Below, one piece after another: positions 1 through 12,941 of a DNA stretch of 64,000 nt; within the stretch, counting starts at the first letter, position 1; each line of letters opens with the position of its first letter. The DNA lies in the NCBI GenBank assembly GCA_026929865.2, contig CM049402.1:15481501-15545500 (forward strand), read 5' to 3'. Under the pieces are notes generated by a model. It was not told the DNA's origin. It saw only the letters and a list, made by a program, of their open reading frames with translations, and did no database searches. The position numbers were made by a program, and so were the translations under genes. Origin of the DNA: Hyperoplus lanceolatus (lineage: Eukaryota > Chordata > Actinopteri > Uranoscopiformes > Ammodytidae).

Positions 1-3000
1 GTTGTTTACGTTGCTGAATTTGACCAGTTTCGGGCTTCTTAGCAGGCAGCAGTTGTGTGGGTGCTCTAAAGGTTCCTGTGTCTGTTTTGACAACATTGTT
101 TCTTTCGATTTTAAAGCAATGATATTATGATTTTATACCATTTCAATTAAGAAAGCATCCTGATATGGAAGCTGAGTAGCCCTGCATGCAATTATTTTTT
201 AATGCCATTATCTTAAAAAACAAAAAAGGTTGTTTTCTTCTAATTGCTAAGATAATTTTGGGGAACTCAAATATTTTAGGTAATAAGAACACCCTTTTGT
301 TTTTCTTCTTTTGTCAAGAAAACATTTTTTTGCAGGATATCAAAAGGTTATGAACATAAGGGGATATTACTTTTTGTGATAATGGGTTGATTATAATTAT
401 ATCACAATGCTTGTGTTCTCGAGCTAACAAGGTAATTCACTCATGAACTCCTGATAACAGCCTTTTATTATTATAAGTAATAAGTGGAAACAAGTTTTTT
501 TTCTCATTATGTCACTAGCTAACTTTTTATCACAAAATACTGCCATATTCAACAGCATGGCTGTTCTCGGCTTCCATAAATATCAGTGACACTCTACTCA
601 AAATATTTCTATTCACAGTTCAACACTCAACTTTGGAAATGCTTTTGATAAGCTAATAGTCTATAACAAGTTTGAGTTAATGTTTGTTAGAATGCATTCC
701 CATGGCATTCCCATAGAAAAAGGATCAAAACATGATAAAATGTTGATAAAGCCTCGCAGTAACACTCCTACAGCTTCTTCTTCAGTGTCCATCTGTATGC
801 TCAGTATGTTGCAAGGCTTATTGTATTGCCAAAAATGGCTAAAACTGGTGGGGCTTGAGAGGGCCAATAAAGTGACACCAAAGCAGTATATTTACTCATA
901 TTTTGCCAACATAATGGCTGGAACATACGGACCACACAGATGGACAATGGAATAGTGGATTATCTTGCAGTCTTTCTTTCATTCCCTAAAAACAACTTTG
1001 GAAGCCGATCAACTGCATTTAAACTGACCACAGCTACAACTCTCAGCATTAGATTCTCACATCTATCAAGGATTTGGGTGGACTAACACTTTCAAGAACA
1101 AGAACTGCACCAGAACCTATAGCTAGATCACAATGTGCAATGGCTACTTTGCACATGTCCACTTACCTGGCATATAAATTAATTGAGGAGTTTGCCATTG
1201 TTTGGTGTGGTAAAAAATGACAAGGAGTGGATGGAAATAAGAGATAGTCAGCTTATAGGTGGCTTATCCCTGCTAAAACATGTGTTGATCCGGACTATTA
1301 TAGCAGTGGAAGTCCTAGCTTTTATTTTACAGGATTGATGGTTTGAACGCTTACCTCAGACAGGGTTAAAGCAAACCCTGCAGACAGGGGTTGAGTGTGC
1401 CAGTGTAGACCAAATGGCTTTCCCATCTGCTGTGTCTGAGTAGTGCTGGGCTGTTTAGGGGGCCCCATCCTCTTGCATGCCATCTAATACACAACATGGA
1501 GGCAGAAGGAGTGCAGTCAGGTAATTTTATCTTATTCTGAAGACATTTCTGGAAACAACGTGTGAGTGTGTGCGTGTCTGGCTTTGTCAATGATCACGAT
1601 ATGCAAAAAAGTGTGTTGTATGCAAGTGTGTGTGTGAATATATAAATGCCCAATTGCATGCAGATGCAGTTATGTGTTGTAGCGTGAATATTGTAGCATG
1701 AACAAAGTCACAGCGTGTGGTTACACGCAGAATAATCTACACACGCTCATTCTCATTCAAGGCAAAGCATCATCTTTCAGATTACTACAAATGAAAATTA
1801 ACAGGACAAGTACATCTGACATAATCATCATTCACTGATTTTGGAGATTTCATATTTTTAACAACTTAAATGCAAAAGATTCAACCTGTAAGGTTCTCAA
1901 GAAGACTTTCAGCAACATTCCCTTTGAAGACTGTATAATGTGTGTAAAAGGCCTAAACTGCTGTCTTCTCTTCATAAAATGCAGACATAGAATGCTCGCT
2001 GTTCACGGCTGTATGATTATCCTCATTTGTTAGCCGTGTGGCTGCTAACGTGTGAATGTGTTTATAGAGAGCTCGCCTGGCAGGGGTTGGTGCATGTGGT
2101 CTTACAAGGTTACTTCATGTGACTCTTCTGGCTGCAGGGTTTCTCTCTGCCTTGCACTGGCTCTTCTCTCTCTGTGTCTCTCCCAGTCTGCAGCGTGTGA
2201 TGCTGTAGGATGCTGGCTGAGCCAGCAACAGACAGAATGTTGATTAATGTCTGCACAGATAGCCTGCAACTTATCTCACTGTCTTGTTTCCCCTCAAAAA
2301 GAACCCTTGTTAAGCAAGGTAAAAATTAATGAATACATCTTTATTAATACCATTAGCCAGGTGACTGAATGTTACAAAACTTCTACTTAGCTCCTCGGGC
2401 CTGTGTGGAGCTAAAAAAAAGTCTTGCAGTTTTGGCACAAATATTCCAATGGTAGTTTATTGACAGAACATGAACATAAGTGCTCCGTTTTTGTTAAGGG
2501 CTTGAATCTTACTGCCTGTCTACTTCCTCTCTTTCACTTCCACTTCAAGTTACATTCTTAACATTGGACTGAGAATAACACGCCGCTCAGCTCCACCTCT
2601 TCCTCCCTCAGCGACACTTAGATTTCATGTTGTCAAGTTTTATGTTGCTCTGCTGGCCAATGAGCTTGTAATATCCCAGGCCAGACATTTTACAGTGGCC
2701 ATCTTTGCAGTTTGCAATCGGGGTTGGTTGTATGAGTGAGCACAGGCTGTGCTGTAATAACTGCAGTTAGGACTGCAAGAAATGCATGGAGAGATAAACA
2801 AAAAGTAGTGTGATTAGTTTTTTTTTTACCTTTTTTACTCAATACTATAAACAATTGTCCTTGTCTGTATCCTGCCAATGTACTCTACAGCATGGATCAA
2901 TTACAAACACTCATCTTCTGGGTTTCCGTTTCCCACCGAGCCCTCAAGCTTCACTGACTTACTTGCACTCAGTTCTATTCACACACAATCAGCAGGTAGT

Positions 3001-4719
3001 GTGATATCACTCCAAATGATTGATGCCCGAACCAGATTTTTTTTCGAATTATCTGTGCGCCTGTGTAGATTGGAATGCTCGGCGTGCATGCATGCCACAC
3101 AGTGCCTGTTAACATGTGATCGGTGCATGGGGAGCAGCGGTGAAATTTGCAACACAAGGTTGTAGATCTCAGGGCGCACTGGGGGTGCTTGAGGAAATGT
3201 AAGCAGCTTAAGCAGCCCATGATGTTGTCATCTCTTTCTCAGCTGAGCTCCCAAAATAACAGGCCCTCTGGGCACAGACTGGCAGAGCTTTGAGCAGGAG
3301 ACAGTCAACAGACACATCCAGAACAACCCGGCCCAGTTTAGACCAGATCATCAGACTACCCCAGTTACTCAGTCCACTAGAGCGCACACTGGTCAATTCG
3401 ACCTTGCAACATTAAGAGGTTATCCCAAATAACTGGGCCTTTATAACAAGCATTTGCATTTCTAGAAAACCTGCATAGCTCAGCCCATTTTATGAAAGCC
3501 TGAATATATAGCAGGGATTTCCCATGAAGCCCAGCCTTTTGCCAAACCACTGGCTCACGTGTAGGTCAATTGACTGTAATGAGCATGCTCTCTGCTTGAG
3601 TCTAGTATGGCTGGTGAGGTGGGCATGGCGCTGCCGACAGTAGAGGTAAGATTAATGTCTTTCTCTCTCACACACAAACACAGCATCTAGGCCACATTAA
3701 GTGGTTAAGTGTGTCGTAGAAGGAAGGCCTTGTACTTGTGAGATGGTCGGCCGAGAAACTGTTTAAGACTCCTCACTGCTCCCTTCTGCCATTTAGGTCA
3801 CAATGTAGGCTATATGCTAGGCTATGTATAGTATATTCTTAGTATGTCTGTAAATGTGTAAAATGTCCCACTCTCTGTGTGTCACCAGAATATGGTGTGT
3901 TGTTGTTGTTGTTTTTTTAGCATTTTTTTCGCCTATGATGCAGCCCATATTCGGATGAGCTCATTCTCACCTGTAAAGTATTGAGCTGAATTATTAATGA
4001 GTGAGAGCTAAACAGGATGCAGCTGACAAAAAGCTATTTTTGGAAAGTCTCATTTGAATATGACAAAGCAAACAACAGAAATTCCTTCTAAAATACATCG
4101 CCATGTATTGTCTCTGTGTGCCTTTTCTTTTTTATTTTACTAGTTTAAAAACATATGGCATGTAAGCAGGATGATCAAATATTTTAACACTCATTTTGAA
4201 AAACAACATTTTGCTTGTTTTTTTATGCAACCTTTTTGATGTTCAGAGGTTACCTGCACATACCGCTATCGTTCTTCAATATACAGTGAAACATACATAC
4301 AGTGTGTGGTCATGGATTCAGATGTGGACTGGAGGCCTGCTCATATCACCTTCTCTACATGGCTGTGTTGCATGGAGAAAGACCTTTTGTGTTTTGTTGT
4401 GAGAAATTAATTGATGCACTCATAAAACCTGAATGGCTGTCATGCACAAAGCCATTTGTTGTTGTTGCTGTTTTACTGACAGGCTTAAGGGACATGTTTA
4501 TATATATATTGCAAAAAAAGGATGGCTCAACATTAAAATCTCTCATCCTCACTGATAGAGGTTAAATTCACAGAAAGATTAGTTTCCAGCTTGGCCAGGG
4601 TATGCAACTGGCAGTGCTAGCAGATGGGAAGATGTTGAGGGATGAAATGTGTGTCCATATGTATCGTAGGAGATGCTTTTGGTAGTTTATGATAAGGTCT
4701 GTGTTGCAGGTAGGGTTAG
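1..4719. other. Non-coding flank or intron, no gene recognised
   Basis: No host exon was recognised on either strand. The open frames here are short, overlap each other on opposite strands and resemble no known family. The sequence is AT-rich with short poly-T and TTG runs (for example near 2819-2828 and 3900-3915). It lies upstream of the fgf13 V exon, so it is either intergenic or inside a long intron if a Y-type first exon lies further left. Confidence 0.6.
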
Positions 4720-5063
4720 TTAAAGGTGGGGTCAGCAATTCTGGAGAACGCTTTTTAGTCAAAATCAGTGGATGTCAGTGAATACGATCCGCTATCTGTC
4801 CATACTGTGTGCGCAATGAAATTGAATCTGGTGTTTATACACAACCGAGGCTCTGTAAACTGGCATGTAATCAAAGGGTTTGTAAACCAAGGGGGCCCAC
4901 AATGGCTAGCAAAATTCCATTTTAACTGAGCCTATAGGCTGTGATTAACAACAGATTGTTTTTCACCCACACAGTGCATACATAGTGGATCGTGAGATCA
5001 CTGATTTTGTCAAAGTGATTTTGACAACAAGTGCTCTCCAGATTTGCTGGTTCCTTTTTTTAA
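4720..5063. mobile_element. TTAA-flanked MITE-like element, 344 bp
   Basis: The left end reads TTAAAGGTGGGGTCAGCAAT. The right end, reverse-complemented, begins with TTTAAAAAAAGGAACCAGCA and continues with a matching TCTGGAGA block, so the termini are imperfect inverted repeats. Both ends carry TTAA, either as a target duplication or as part of the repeat. No coding sequence was recognised inside. The arrangement fits a non-autonomous DNA transposon common in fish genomes; the superfamily is not settled. Confidence 0.6.
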
Positions 5064-6991
5064 ATGATTCCAATTGGACAAAAATGGAAAAATTTAAAAA
5101 ACAATGAAAATACATAGTACAAACTTAATATAACTTTGACTCCATGAGGCAGTGATTTTTCCCCCCAACACTTTCCCAAGGTCAGAACCTTAATTGCAGC
5201 AATCTCATCAGCTCACATTGTCCCTCTGGCCTGATGTAAACAAAAAAAACTCAGCGCTCTTGATGTCACCAGTCAAAGTCATCCATCAATTGTAGTTGTC
5301 AAACCCAAGGTTGTGGTCACCATGTTGTATGGCAGAAGCAGATTTATTTAAGGCATTGATTGGTCGCTAAACTGTAATCGGGCCCCTCAGCCTTGGAGCA
5401 CCATGTTCGCAGTTTGGCTCCTCGGTATTGTCATATCATTTGATGATGGATGGAATGACCCGGTGTTGATTGCGCCCCCTCATAATTTACCTTATCTTGT
5501 GGTTATGGTGCCTTTTTCAGGGTGGACCCCTTAGGCACCGGGGTTTGACAGGTGGAGGGATAAAGAAGTCAGTTCTATGACTTGTCACAAAGGGAATTAA
5601 GTTATTGGGGAAAAAAGTAAGACTATGCTATATGTAGACCTTGTGAACTGCCAAAGGTCATTTCTTTGTAAATAAGTAAGACCTTTATCAATGTTTTCCA
5701 ATAACAGGTTCCTAAAATCTGGATATGGGATTAATATATACAGCAATGGTACTTTTTGTCTTTTAAATCTGTTTCTCATTCCCTGTTTCCCTTACGACAA
5801 TAACTTGTACGGATCTCCTCACTTTTGGCTCTGTCCATATACTGTCTGTCTGTCTGTCTGTCTGTCTGTCTGATTTTCCCTTCTCAGAATCACACTTTCA
5901 AGAAAGACACCTCACATTATCTCGTGCTGCTTTACCCCCAATCCCCTGTGGATAGTGACATTGCATCGCCAGCAGCAGCCAAAGGTCATGGAAAACGACC
6001 ACTACTGCTCCCTTTGTTGATTAGATTTCCTAACCTACATTATTAACCTGCTATGTGGAACACTTTACATAATAGTAAATATCAAATTGACCTCAGTTTT
6101 CCTTTCATCACCTTTCCGATTCTATCGTGAAAGCCTAGTGATTGACATTGAAGGAGAGGTACACTGCCCAGAATGGCTGCTTGACCCGAAGGCTTTTTGA
6201 CATACGCTGGTTATCAGAGTTACACTGGGAAAGTACAGCTAAGGGAATTGTGCTGGACCAGAGGTGCTTTATGTACTCAACCACGGTCCCTCTGGGTTTT
6301 ATGGCCTCAAGCCATAATGGAGTAGTTGTGTTAAGGTCATATGAAGGACTAAGGCTAATCCAGTCTGCATTGGATTTAAAGCTGATAGGCTGGATAAAAG
6401 CCCTGAATGTAAGTCTAGCAGTGTGATGTATACAGTTGTAAGCTCCTCCATACATCTGGCCAGCTGTGGCGTCTTCATGTTTGCTTGCAAAGGTCAACTG
6501 CTCGGACATTAATAAGGGCTGTGATGTAAAGCCTCAACATACGGAACAGCAGAAATAAAACCCAAACCAAAACAATGTAATGGATCTGTGAGCCCACATA
6601 GCCAGCAAGCACCTTGGATGTGGAGGTGGGACACCTGACCTTTTCTCTTTTATTTTTAAATTGAGTTTCTAGGATTGAAATGTCTTGTGACACTTGTGGG
6701 CTACTATGACCTTGAGTACACGTTCCCTTCACCAAATACGTAATATAAGCAAATTCTTACTTTTGAAAACACAGTTGTCAAAAGTCTGATATTGTTGCTT
6801 TAAAAATGTATTTGATAGGTTAACATTGCCAACAGGTTCTGATTGAATCGATTAATTTTCTAATCATTGCATTTCTAATGAAACGGCTAAACTAAATTGC
6901 TGGAGTATCCCTTTAGTATATTTCAAATACATTGTGCAAAGAATAAAAAACCCTGGCTATTTGTATTTTTTCTCATGACATCTTGGATGTA
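5064..6991. other. Non-coding stretch with one tetranucleotide repeat
   Basis: No gene was recognised. The (CTGT)n array at 5842-5872 is the only clear structure. Overlapping frames on both strands at 6135-6509 (124 codons on the minus strand, 94 on the plus) have no recognisable domain or splice-site support and are treated as chance. Confidence 0.55.
5842..5872. repeat. (CTGT)n microsatellite
   Basis: About 7.5 uninterrupted copies of the tetranucleotide CTGT are visible. Confidence 0.95.
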
Positions 6992-7317
6992 CACTATATA
7001 GCCAAAAGTATTGGCTCACCTACCTTGACTCGCATATGAACTTGAGTGACATCATATTGTTAATCCATAGGGTTTAATATGACGCCGGTCCAGCCTTTGC
7101 ATCTATAACAGCTTCAACTCCTCTGGGAAGGTTTCCCCTAGGTTTAGGAGTGTGTTTATGGGACCATTCTTCAAGAAGCGCATTTGTGAGGTTGAAGCTG
7201 TTATCGCTGCAAAGGGTGGATCGACATCATATCAAACCCTATGGAATAAGAATGGGATGTCACTTAAGTTCATATGCGAGTCTAGGCAGTTGAGCCAATA
7301 CTTTTGGCAATATAGTG
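6992..7317. mobile_element. Palindromic Tc1-like deletion derivative, 326 bp
   Basis: The ends are inverted: CACTATATAGCCAAAAGTAT on the left and CCAATACTTTTGGCAATATA near the right end, each flanked by TA, the Tc1/mariner target. The blocks just inside, CTCGCATATGAACTTGAGTG and its counterpart near 7266-7283, are also inverted. Most of the interior is inverted as well: the segment containing TATAACAGCTTCAAC has its reverse complement near 7188-7206. No transposase can be made. It is a short foldback copy of a Tc1-family element that would need transposase from another copy. Confidence 0.85.
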
Positions 7318-8417
7318 TATGTCATTGATTTTGTACACTGAGGTTATAATTGATATTACAACCTACAGTCACATATCATAATAGTAAACAAATACAAAAA
7401 TCTTAATAATATTATAATATTAATTTTTATAAGGCCATTGTATGAGACCATGAAGGTTTCTCTTGAAGTAATAACAAGAAAGAGGCAAAGCCCGATCATG
7501 ACGGACCTAGATGTGATATTGACTTCCATTGTTTTGCATTATAGATGAGGTCATAATGAGGTCAAATTCCAGCTATGAATCAAGACATGAACTGCTGTTT
7601 GTATTGATCATCACATGTGATGTGATCCATGCTGCATGATTTTCAAATGCATTCCTTATGTACGTGGGTGCTGTAATATTATGGCACACTAAGGATATTG
7701 AGTTTATTCTTAGTATCTTCATCTCCGTTTTAATGGGACATCTGGCCCTGTAGCAATACAATCATACTCATATGAGGAAATGGATGCTGTATGAAGGATC
7801 TCTTCTTCCGACTGGTCTAGTGCAGCAGTGTGGCTTTTGTTTCTAGAGTGTGCTGCTTAGTTTTGTTTTGAAGCCAAATGGAAGGGCATGGAGAACAAAC
7901 CGGCCTATGCAACTGGCGAGCAAGCTCATTATCTCCACCACATGGCTGCTTAGATACAGTATGTAATAAAGTGTATTCATTTTAAACTGAGCAGTAATTG
8001 TAAATGTGTATTTAAAATAAGGAAACAGAGGGACATAAAGAGGTCCTTTGACGCTTAGCAACATTTGTTTAAAAATAGCAATGACACAATTACATTTCTG
8101 CCGTCATTGCTCTTAATCTGTAGCAAATAACGCACAGCACAAATGTACTCAGCCAGCCAAATAATCCTTCGCTGCACATACAGGGCCATCAAATATTTAA
8201 CATACCATTGTACAGTACAGTGCTGTACGCACTGTCTTTTATTTCGATAGTGTTTGCTGAACTCACGGCTTCAAATTGTGCTGGTCACAACAGTCAAAGT
8301 CAGCAGTATAGACGAGGACCCAGGCACTCAGCGCATGTTGACAGCATATGAATCCTGACATGCATACTTATTCACCACTGCTTCTTTTGAACGATGGCCT
8401 GCTTTCTTTTCTTTTTT
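7318..8417. other. Non-coding stretch, nothing recognised
   Basis: AT-rich sequence. Neither a host exon nor a named repeat was recognised. Confidence 0.5.
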
Positions 8418-8965
8418 TTAAAGATATCCTATTATACTACTTTTCTGGTCTTAATTTCTTGTTAAAAACTGCTATAGAGCAACCTGACACGAATCACATC
8501 ACAAAAAACTATGTAGATTTTCGGGAAGCACTTCCTCTCATCTGGACGATTCAGCCTGCTCTGTCAACACTGCACTTCGGCCATCTCCCCTCCTGCAAAC
8601 CCCACTCCGTTGTGATTGGTTACCTTCCTTCGCAACACTTTTGACAGCACGCGGGCAGATTTGAGAGCAGGAAGGTGGGGGCATGCCCTGAGCGCGCTAC
8701 CACGTTGCAGCATTACCATACATGGAAAAATCCGGGAACGTGACGACACGATGGAAGGAAATTTGAACCGATTTGAACAAGTGAATTCTCGACTGGCTGC
8801 CCTAGTGTTTAGCGCTCTGCACAGCCACCCCAGAGGGTCAGCAGGGAATACGTCTAAATGCATGTACGTAATTATTTGATACACTAGTATGGTTAAACAT
8901 GACTATAAATCATTATAACGTTTATAGGTCTTAAAAGTTGAAAAAGTATAATAGGTCCCCTTTAA
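8418..8965. mobile_element. TTAA-flanked MITE-like element, 548 bp
   Basis: The left end, TTAAAGATATCCTATTATAC, and the reverse complement of the right end, TTTAAAGGGGACCTATTATA, form an imperfect terminal inverted repeat. It continues weakly into a GGTCTTAA / TTAAGACC block. The interior is more GC-rich than its surroundings and has no stop-free transposase frame; overlapping frames at 8564-8884 are not recognisable. It is interpreted as a non-autonomous DNA transposon of the same general type as the element at 17216-17750. Confidence 0.7.
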
Positions 8966-11115
8966 ATCAACTCCGACACAAATCAGCAGGTGAGACCCAC
9001 TCACAGTTTAATCAACATTGTAGGCATCAGGGCAGATAACTGTGATGTAGCAATTAATTCTTAATTGTTGCAATTGTTCCTCATTAAAGAGGTATTGACA
9101 ATACTAACAGCCTATATATCCCATGGGAGAAGTGGCCTCATTTGATAGATTCATGTATCACTGCTGTGTTTCTTTACTCCCTGCCATTCTGTCTCGTTTG
9201 TGCTTTCAAGCCGTGGATGTTGTCATGGTAATTTTCTGCAATATTGTGAGGCAGTTTGGTGTTTTATGGCCTTGGCTCCTGCTGAACAGTGTTTGGCTGT
9301 TCAAATACACACAAACAGCTGTGGGACCATTACTGAGGAAAGAACACAATAATCTCTTGGTGCAGGTGGAAGAGAACGCAAACACTGGCGTAGTGTTTGA
9401 TTGCTCTCGCCATTCATTCATCCACCAGCAATCAAACAATGTCTGAACAAATCCACGAACAGCCCCGTCCGTTAGTTGAAAGCAGACCTTATTGGTGCAT
9501 GTTTTCAATCTAGCCTCCAGTCAGACCAGGCCCTCCCCACTTTCCATCCGTTAGAGGAAGGATGCCCCTGATTGGGTCGTTGATGCGCAAGGTTAGATTG
9601 ACAACTACACAAAACAATCAGTAGCTGCTTTTCACTATAGAAGGGACACACGTTTGGTCAGAACAGACTCCTGATAGGCCCAGTCTCCCCAAGGAGATTG
9701 GAGAAAGGCCAGTCTGATTTGCTGGAGATAAATGAATGTCAAGCTTGCGCGAGATCAGGGCTGGTCTCACCGGGCTGGGCTCTCCTGGCTTTGCAGTGTA
9801 GAGTCTTCTGGAAAAGAGTGGCAGGGTAACAAGCGGTTTTCGGTTACAGTTCCATTTTCACACAAGGATCATCTGCCACCGGCCCTTTCCTTCACCTCAC
9901 TCGGCCCTCCCTGTGGCTGTTGTTCACTTTCACAAGATATATCAACAGACATTTTGGCAGCTCTTCTGGGTCTAAAGGATTATGTTTGTGTTGTGTTAGA
10001 GATAGTTGCTGGGACAGCGGTAAACCCCACACATGTAGGTTTATTCTGCTGTGCCTCAATATATCAACAACTTTTCTCCAGTGCTTTTTGCTGCAGCTTT
10101 AAGCAACATTTCCTTCTCTCAGCCAGAACAGACCAAAATATTCTGTCGGTATTGAAGTGATGGTTGTAGAGCTTACCCATGTCTGTCTAAAATTCAAATG
10201 TTTTGCATAGAGCAATTAAGTGCTATACTGGTTTTCAGACTGAATTAGTGGGTTTTGGAAATTGAAGGACTGTTTGAGAACCTAGACTTCAGCCCAGCAA
10301 AGAGCCTAAACAATGCTGCCAAAGAATGGCTGCACAGTTTTTCAGAAGCCAGGCCAGACAGGTTACGGCATAGCTGTGGTGCCTGCAGTATGCACACACA
10401 GCTGCCAAACCTTCTGCTCACCTTGACCGATATTCTTTATCAAGTAAGTCAAAGAACATAATGTAGACAGGAATTGCATGAACACTTAAGACACTACTGT
10501 ATATGGCCTGATCATATGCATTCCATCCTTTTAGTTCCTAATCCTTCCATCCATTTAGTGGTGCTATCAATGGATGTTGCTGAACTAAAAATGAAAACTT
10601 GCATCAACCTGCTCTTTAACCCTCATCCTATTTCTCTCATTATTTACATAACTAATAATGTTTATAGGAGACAAATAATGTGTTATTCTCTTTGATGGTT
10701 TCTTCCAGCAATTTTAGCTTGCGGTCTCTCTAGTGACCTCATCGTTAGTCCATGTTTGTAAAATGTGTTGGTAGGATGAGGGTTAAACTAATGTTTCATT
10801 TTAAACCATACCTCATATATTTAATTGATTGGCCATGTCATAGAGTATACTATTCATGCCTAAAGTTTGAACATTGACTGGAAATTGTCTGATAAATATG
10901 GTACTGTCTGATCGGTCCTTTTGGCACATCACAGAGAATGAAAAATAATGCTATTTTAAGGCCCTGATTTACTTGTCTGTTGTCAAAAATATCATGTTGT
11001 CAGTTATCCCTGGAGAAATAGTGTCAATAAAACTACCAGTACCCTGGATAGTCAACTGTTGCTAGTGCAAGTGCTCGTAAATACCGTGAAGGGTTTAGAT
11101 TCCCATTTACCAATG

Positions 11116-11139
11116 GTGTGTGTGTGTGTGTGTGTGTGT
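11116..11139. repeat. (GT)12 microsatellite
   Basis: An uninterrupted GT run of 24 bases. Confidence 0.95.
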
Positions 11140-12765
11140 TGCTGGGTGTCAGCGAATGGCGAGTGTGGGTGGTTTGCTAACGCTGAGTAAAGCAGCTGTC
11201 TTAAACAGTTCTTGTTTAATTGTAATCCCTCTGATCGTTTGCTCTGTAAACACCAGATAGTAAACCTAGCCTGGAGGTCGAATCGAGCCTCAGACACACA
11301 AATGCACACTCATTCCTGTTTACCTCCATATAACATACACCTACTTGCTTGGCAGTACAATGGAACTTGGACCCATATATGCATTCACACATGCAGAAGC
11401 GTCCTGGCCCTTTTGTGGAGATCTCGAATGACAACTGTCCTTAAAATCACAGGGTATAATGCTTGAAAAAATTAGTGGCCACTTACAGCACTTGTGTTTT
11501 TCATTGGTCACCATCTGCTTGGCTTAACATGATGACCGGCTCATCCATTCCAAATTCGCACAGATGGTGCTCCCTGGCCTATGTATGCCTATGAGTGCAA
11601 TTCTTGTAAAAACCTCAATCGGGATCAGAGAGAGAGAGGGGAAGAACTCTACTCCATGTATCACTTTTAAATCCTTCAAGTGCAGTGTCCGTGTAAGACG
11701 GATAGAATGAACACTTTTTGCTGCATCGCTCTCCAATGTCAGTTTTTATCACGGATGGTGCCAGAATCTTCTGCTGAGATATGCTCCCCTCCCTTTTTAT
11801 TCTTTCTTTCTCTGTCCCTCACACACACCCTCTCATGGCAAAGAATGTTAGCTAAACTTGCTTTGCCTGTGCAGGCATTTATAAAAAATGCACCGCTACA
11901 TGTCTGGATGGCCCGGTTGCATAATACATGTCTTGGTATAGAGCTTAAACCTATACTTGCCCCTCTTTCAATGTTCTACTCTTCAACTGTGTAATGGGTT
12001 CTGTGTAGTCGTAAAGAAAAAACTTAACTGGTAGCATCAACTAATGCCCACCCTACCCCTCTAAAACCAGAACCGCACTCCATTCAGAATTGCAACTCTT
12101 TGTAGCCAACCTTTAATTATCACACCGTCTTTCACTCCAATAATTTTTTTTTCTCTTAAGATTTAAATTAACACACTGGAACACACTTCATATGATGATT
12201 TACAGGGACAGACTGTCTTTTGTATTTTGAGTATGCTCTTTTCCAATTTTCTTTTTATTTCATCGTTTCAAATTAAATTATCTATTTTTCACCTGCTTTT
12301 CCTAGTTATTTTTGTAGTTAATCTACAGTCATGCCTTTATGAAAGCTGCTGGTGTATATCCTAAACAATGTATAAAGAAGGCTACAGAATTCATCAGTCA
12401 CCATTTCCGCTGCGCTTCGTGAGGATTGTGTTAATTGATTCGCCTTCTGTTCTACATTTCAGTTATATTGAAGGTACACATAATCAATTAAGATCCAGAG
12501 CTATTAGTTGAAGCCAGCTATTTAAGAAGTGAGATTCCTGCCTTTAATATGGTGGTGTAAAGGTTGGAGTCTGCATATGTTTGGACAGCGAGTAGAGTGT
12601 TACTTGAGATAAGACCATCGCAGACTAGACGTCTCACAGGGGGTCATGGGTAACGGCAGGTTGAACATACACAATCACACACACACACATGCATGTGCAT
12701 GCACAAGAAACAGTTTGACCTTTGAAATAAAACACGTAAATTCTGTTTTCTTTTTTTTCTTTTCT

Positions 12766-12811
12766 TCATAATGTCAGCATTTTGTCTGAAATCAAAATGC
12801 TGACATTATGA
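12766..12811. repeat. Perfect 19-bp inverted repeat with 8-nt loop
   Basis: TCATAATGTCAGCATTTTG (12766-12784) is followed by an 8-base spacer and then by its exact reverse complement, CAAAATGCTGACATTATGA (12793-12811). It would form a near-ideal short hairpin. The stem is shorter than in a typical vertebrate pre-microRNA, and no flanking pairing extends it. A remnant of a short foldback transposon is as likely as a structured RNA. Confidence 0.9.
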
Positions 12812-12912
12812 TTTGAATCTTAAACCCTAGACCAGCAGTACTCCTAGGTGTTTTAGTGTAATGCAAAAACAGCGTTATCAGGCATCGGATTTTCCCAGGC
12901 TAAATGTCTAAC

Positions 12913-12941
12913 ACTCACCAGTAAGTGACTTACTGGTGAGT
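12913..12941. repeat. Perfect 13-bp inverted repeat with 3-nt loop
   Basis: ACTCACCAGTAAG and CTTACTGGTGAGT flank the trinucleotide TGA, giving a tight perfect hairpin about 100 bp after the 12.77-kb hairpin. No function is assigned. Confidence 0.9.

Noticed and set aside
3607-3645. Open start MAGEVGMALPTVE directly before a GTAAGA donor, resembling a first exon
   Set aside because: It ends in phase 0, which cannot join the V exon acceptor or fgf13 exon 2 in frame, and the peptide does not resemble any FGF13 first exon. A chance ATG plus donor is likely.
6135-6509. A 124-codon minus-strand frame overlapping a 94-codon plus-strand frame
   Set aside because: There is no recognisable domain, no splice-site support, and similar openness on both strands, all typical of chance frames.
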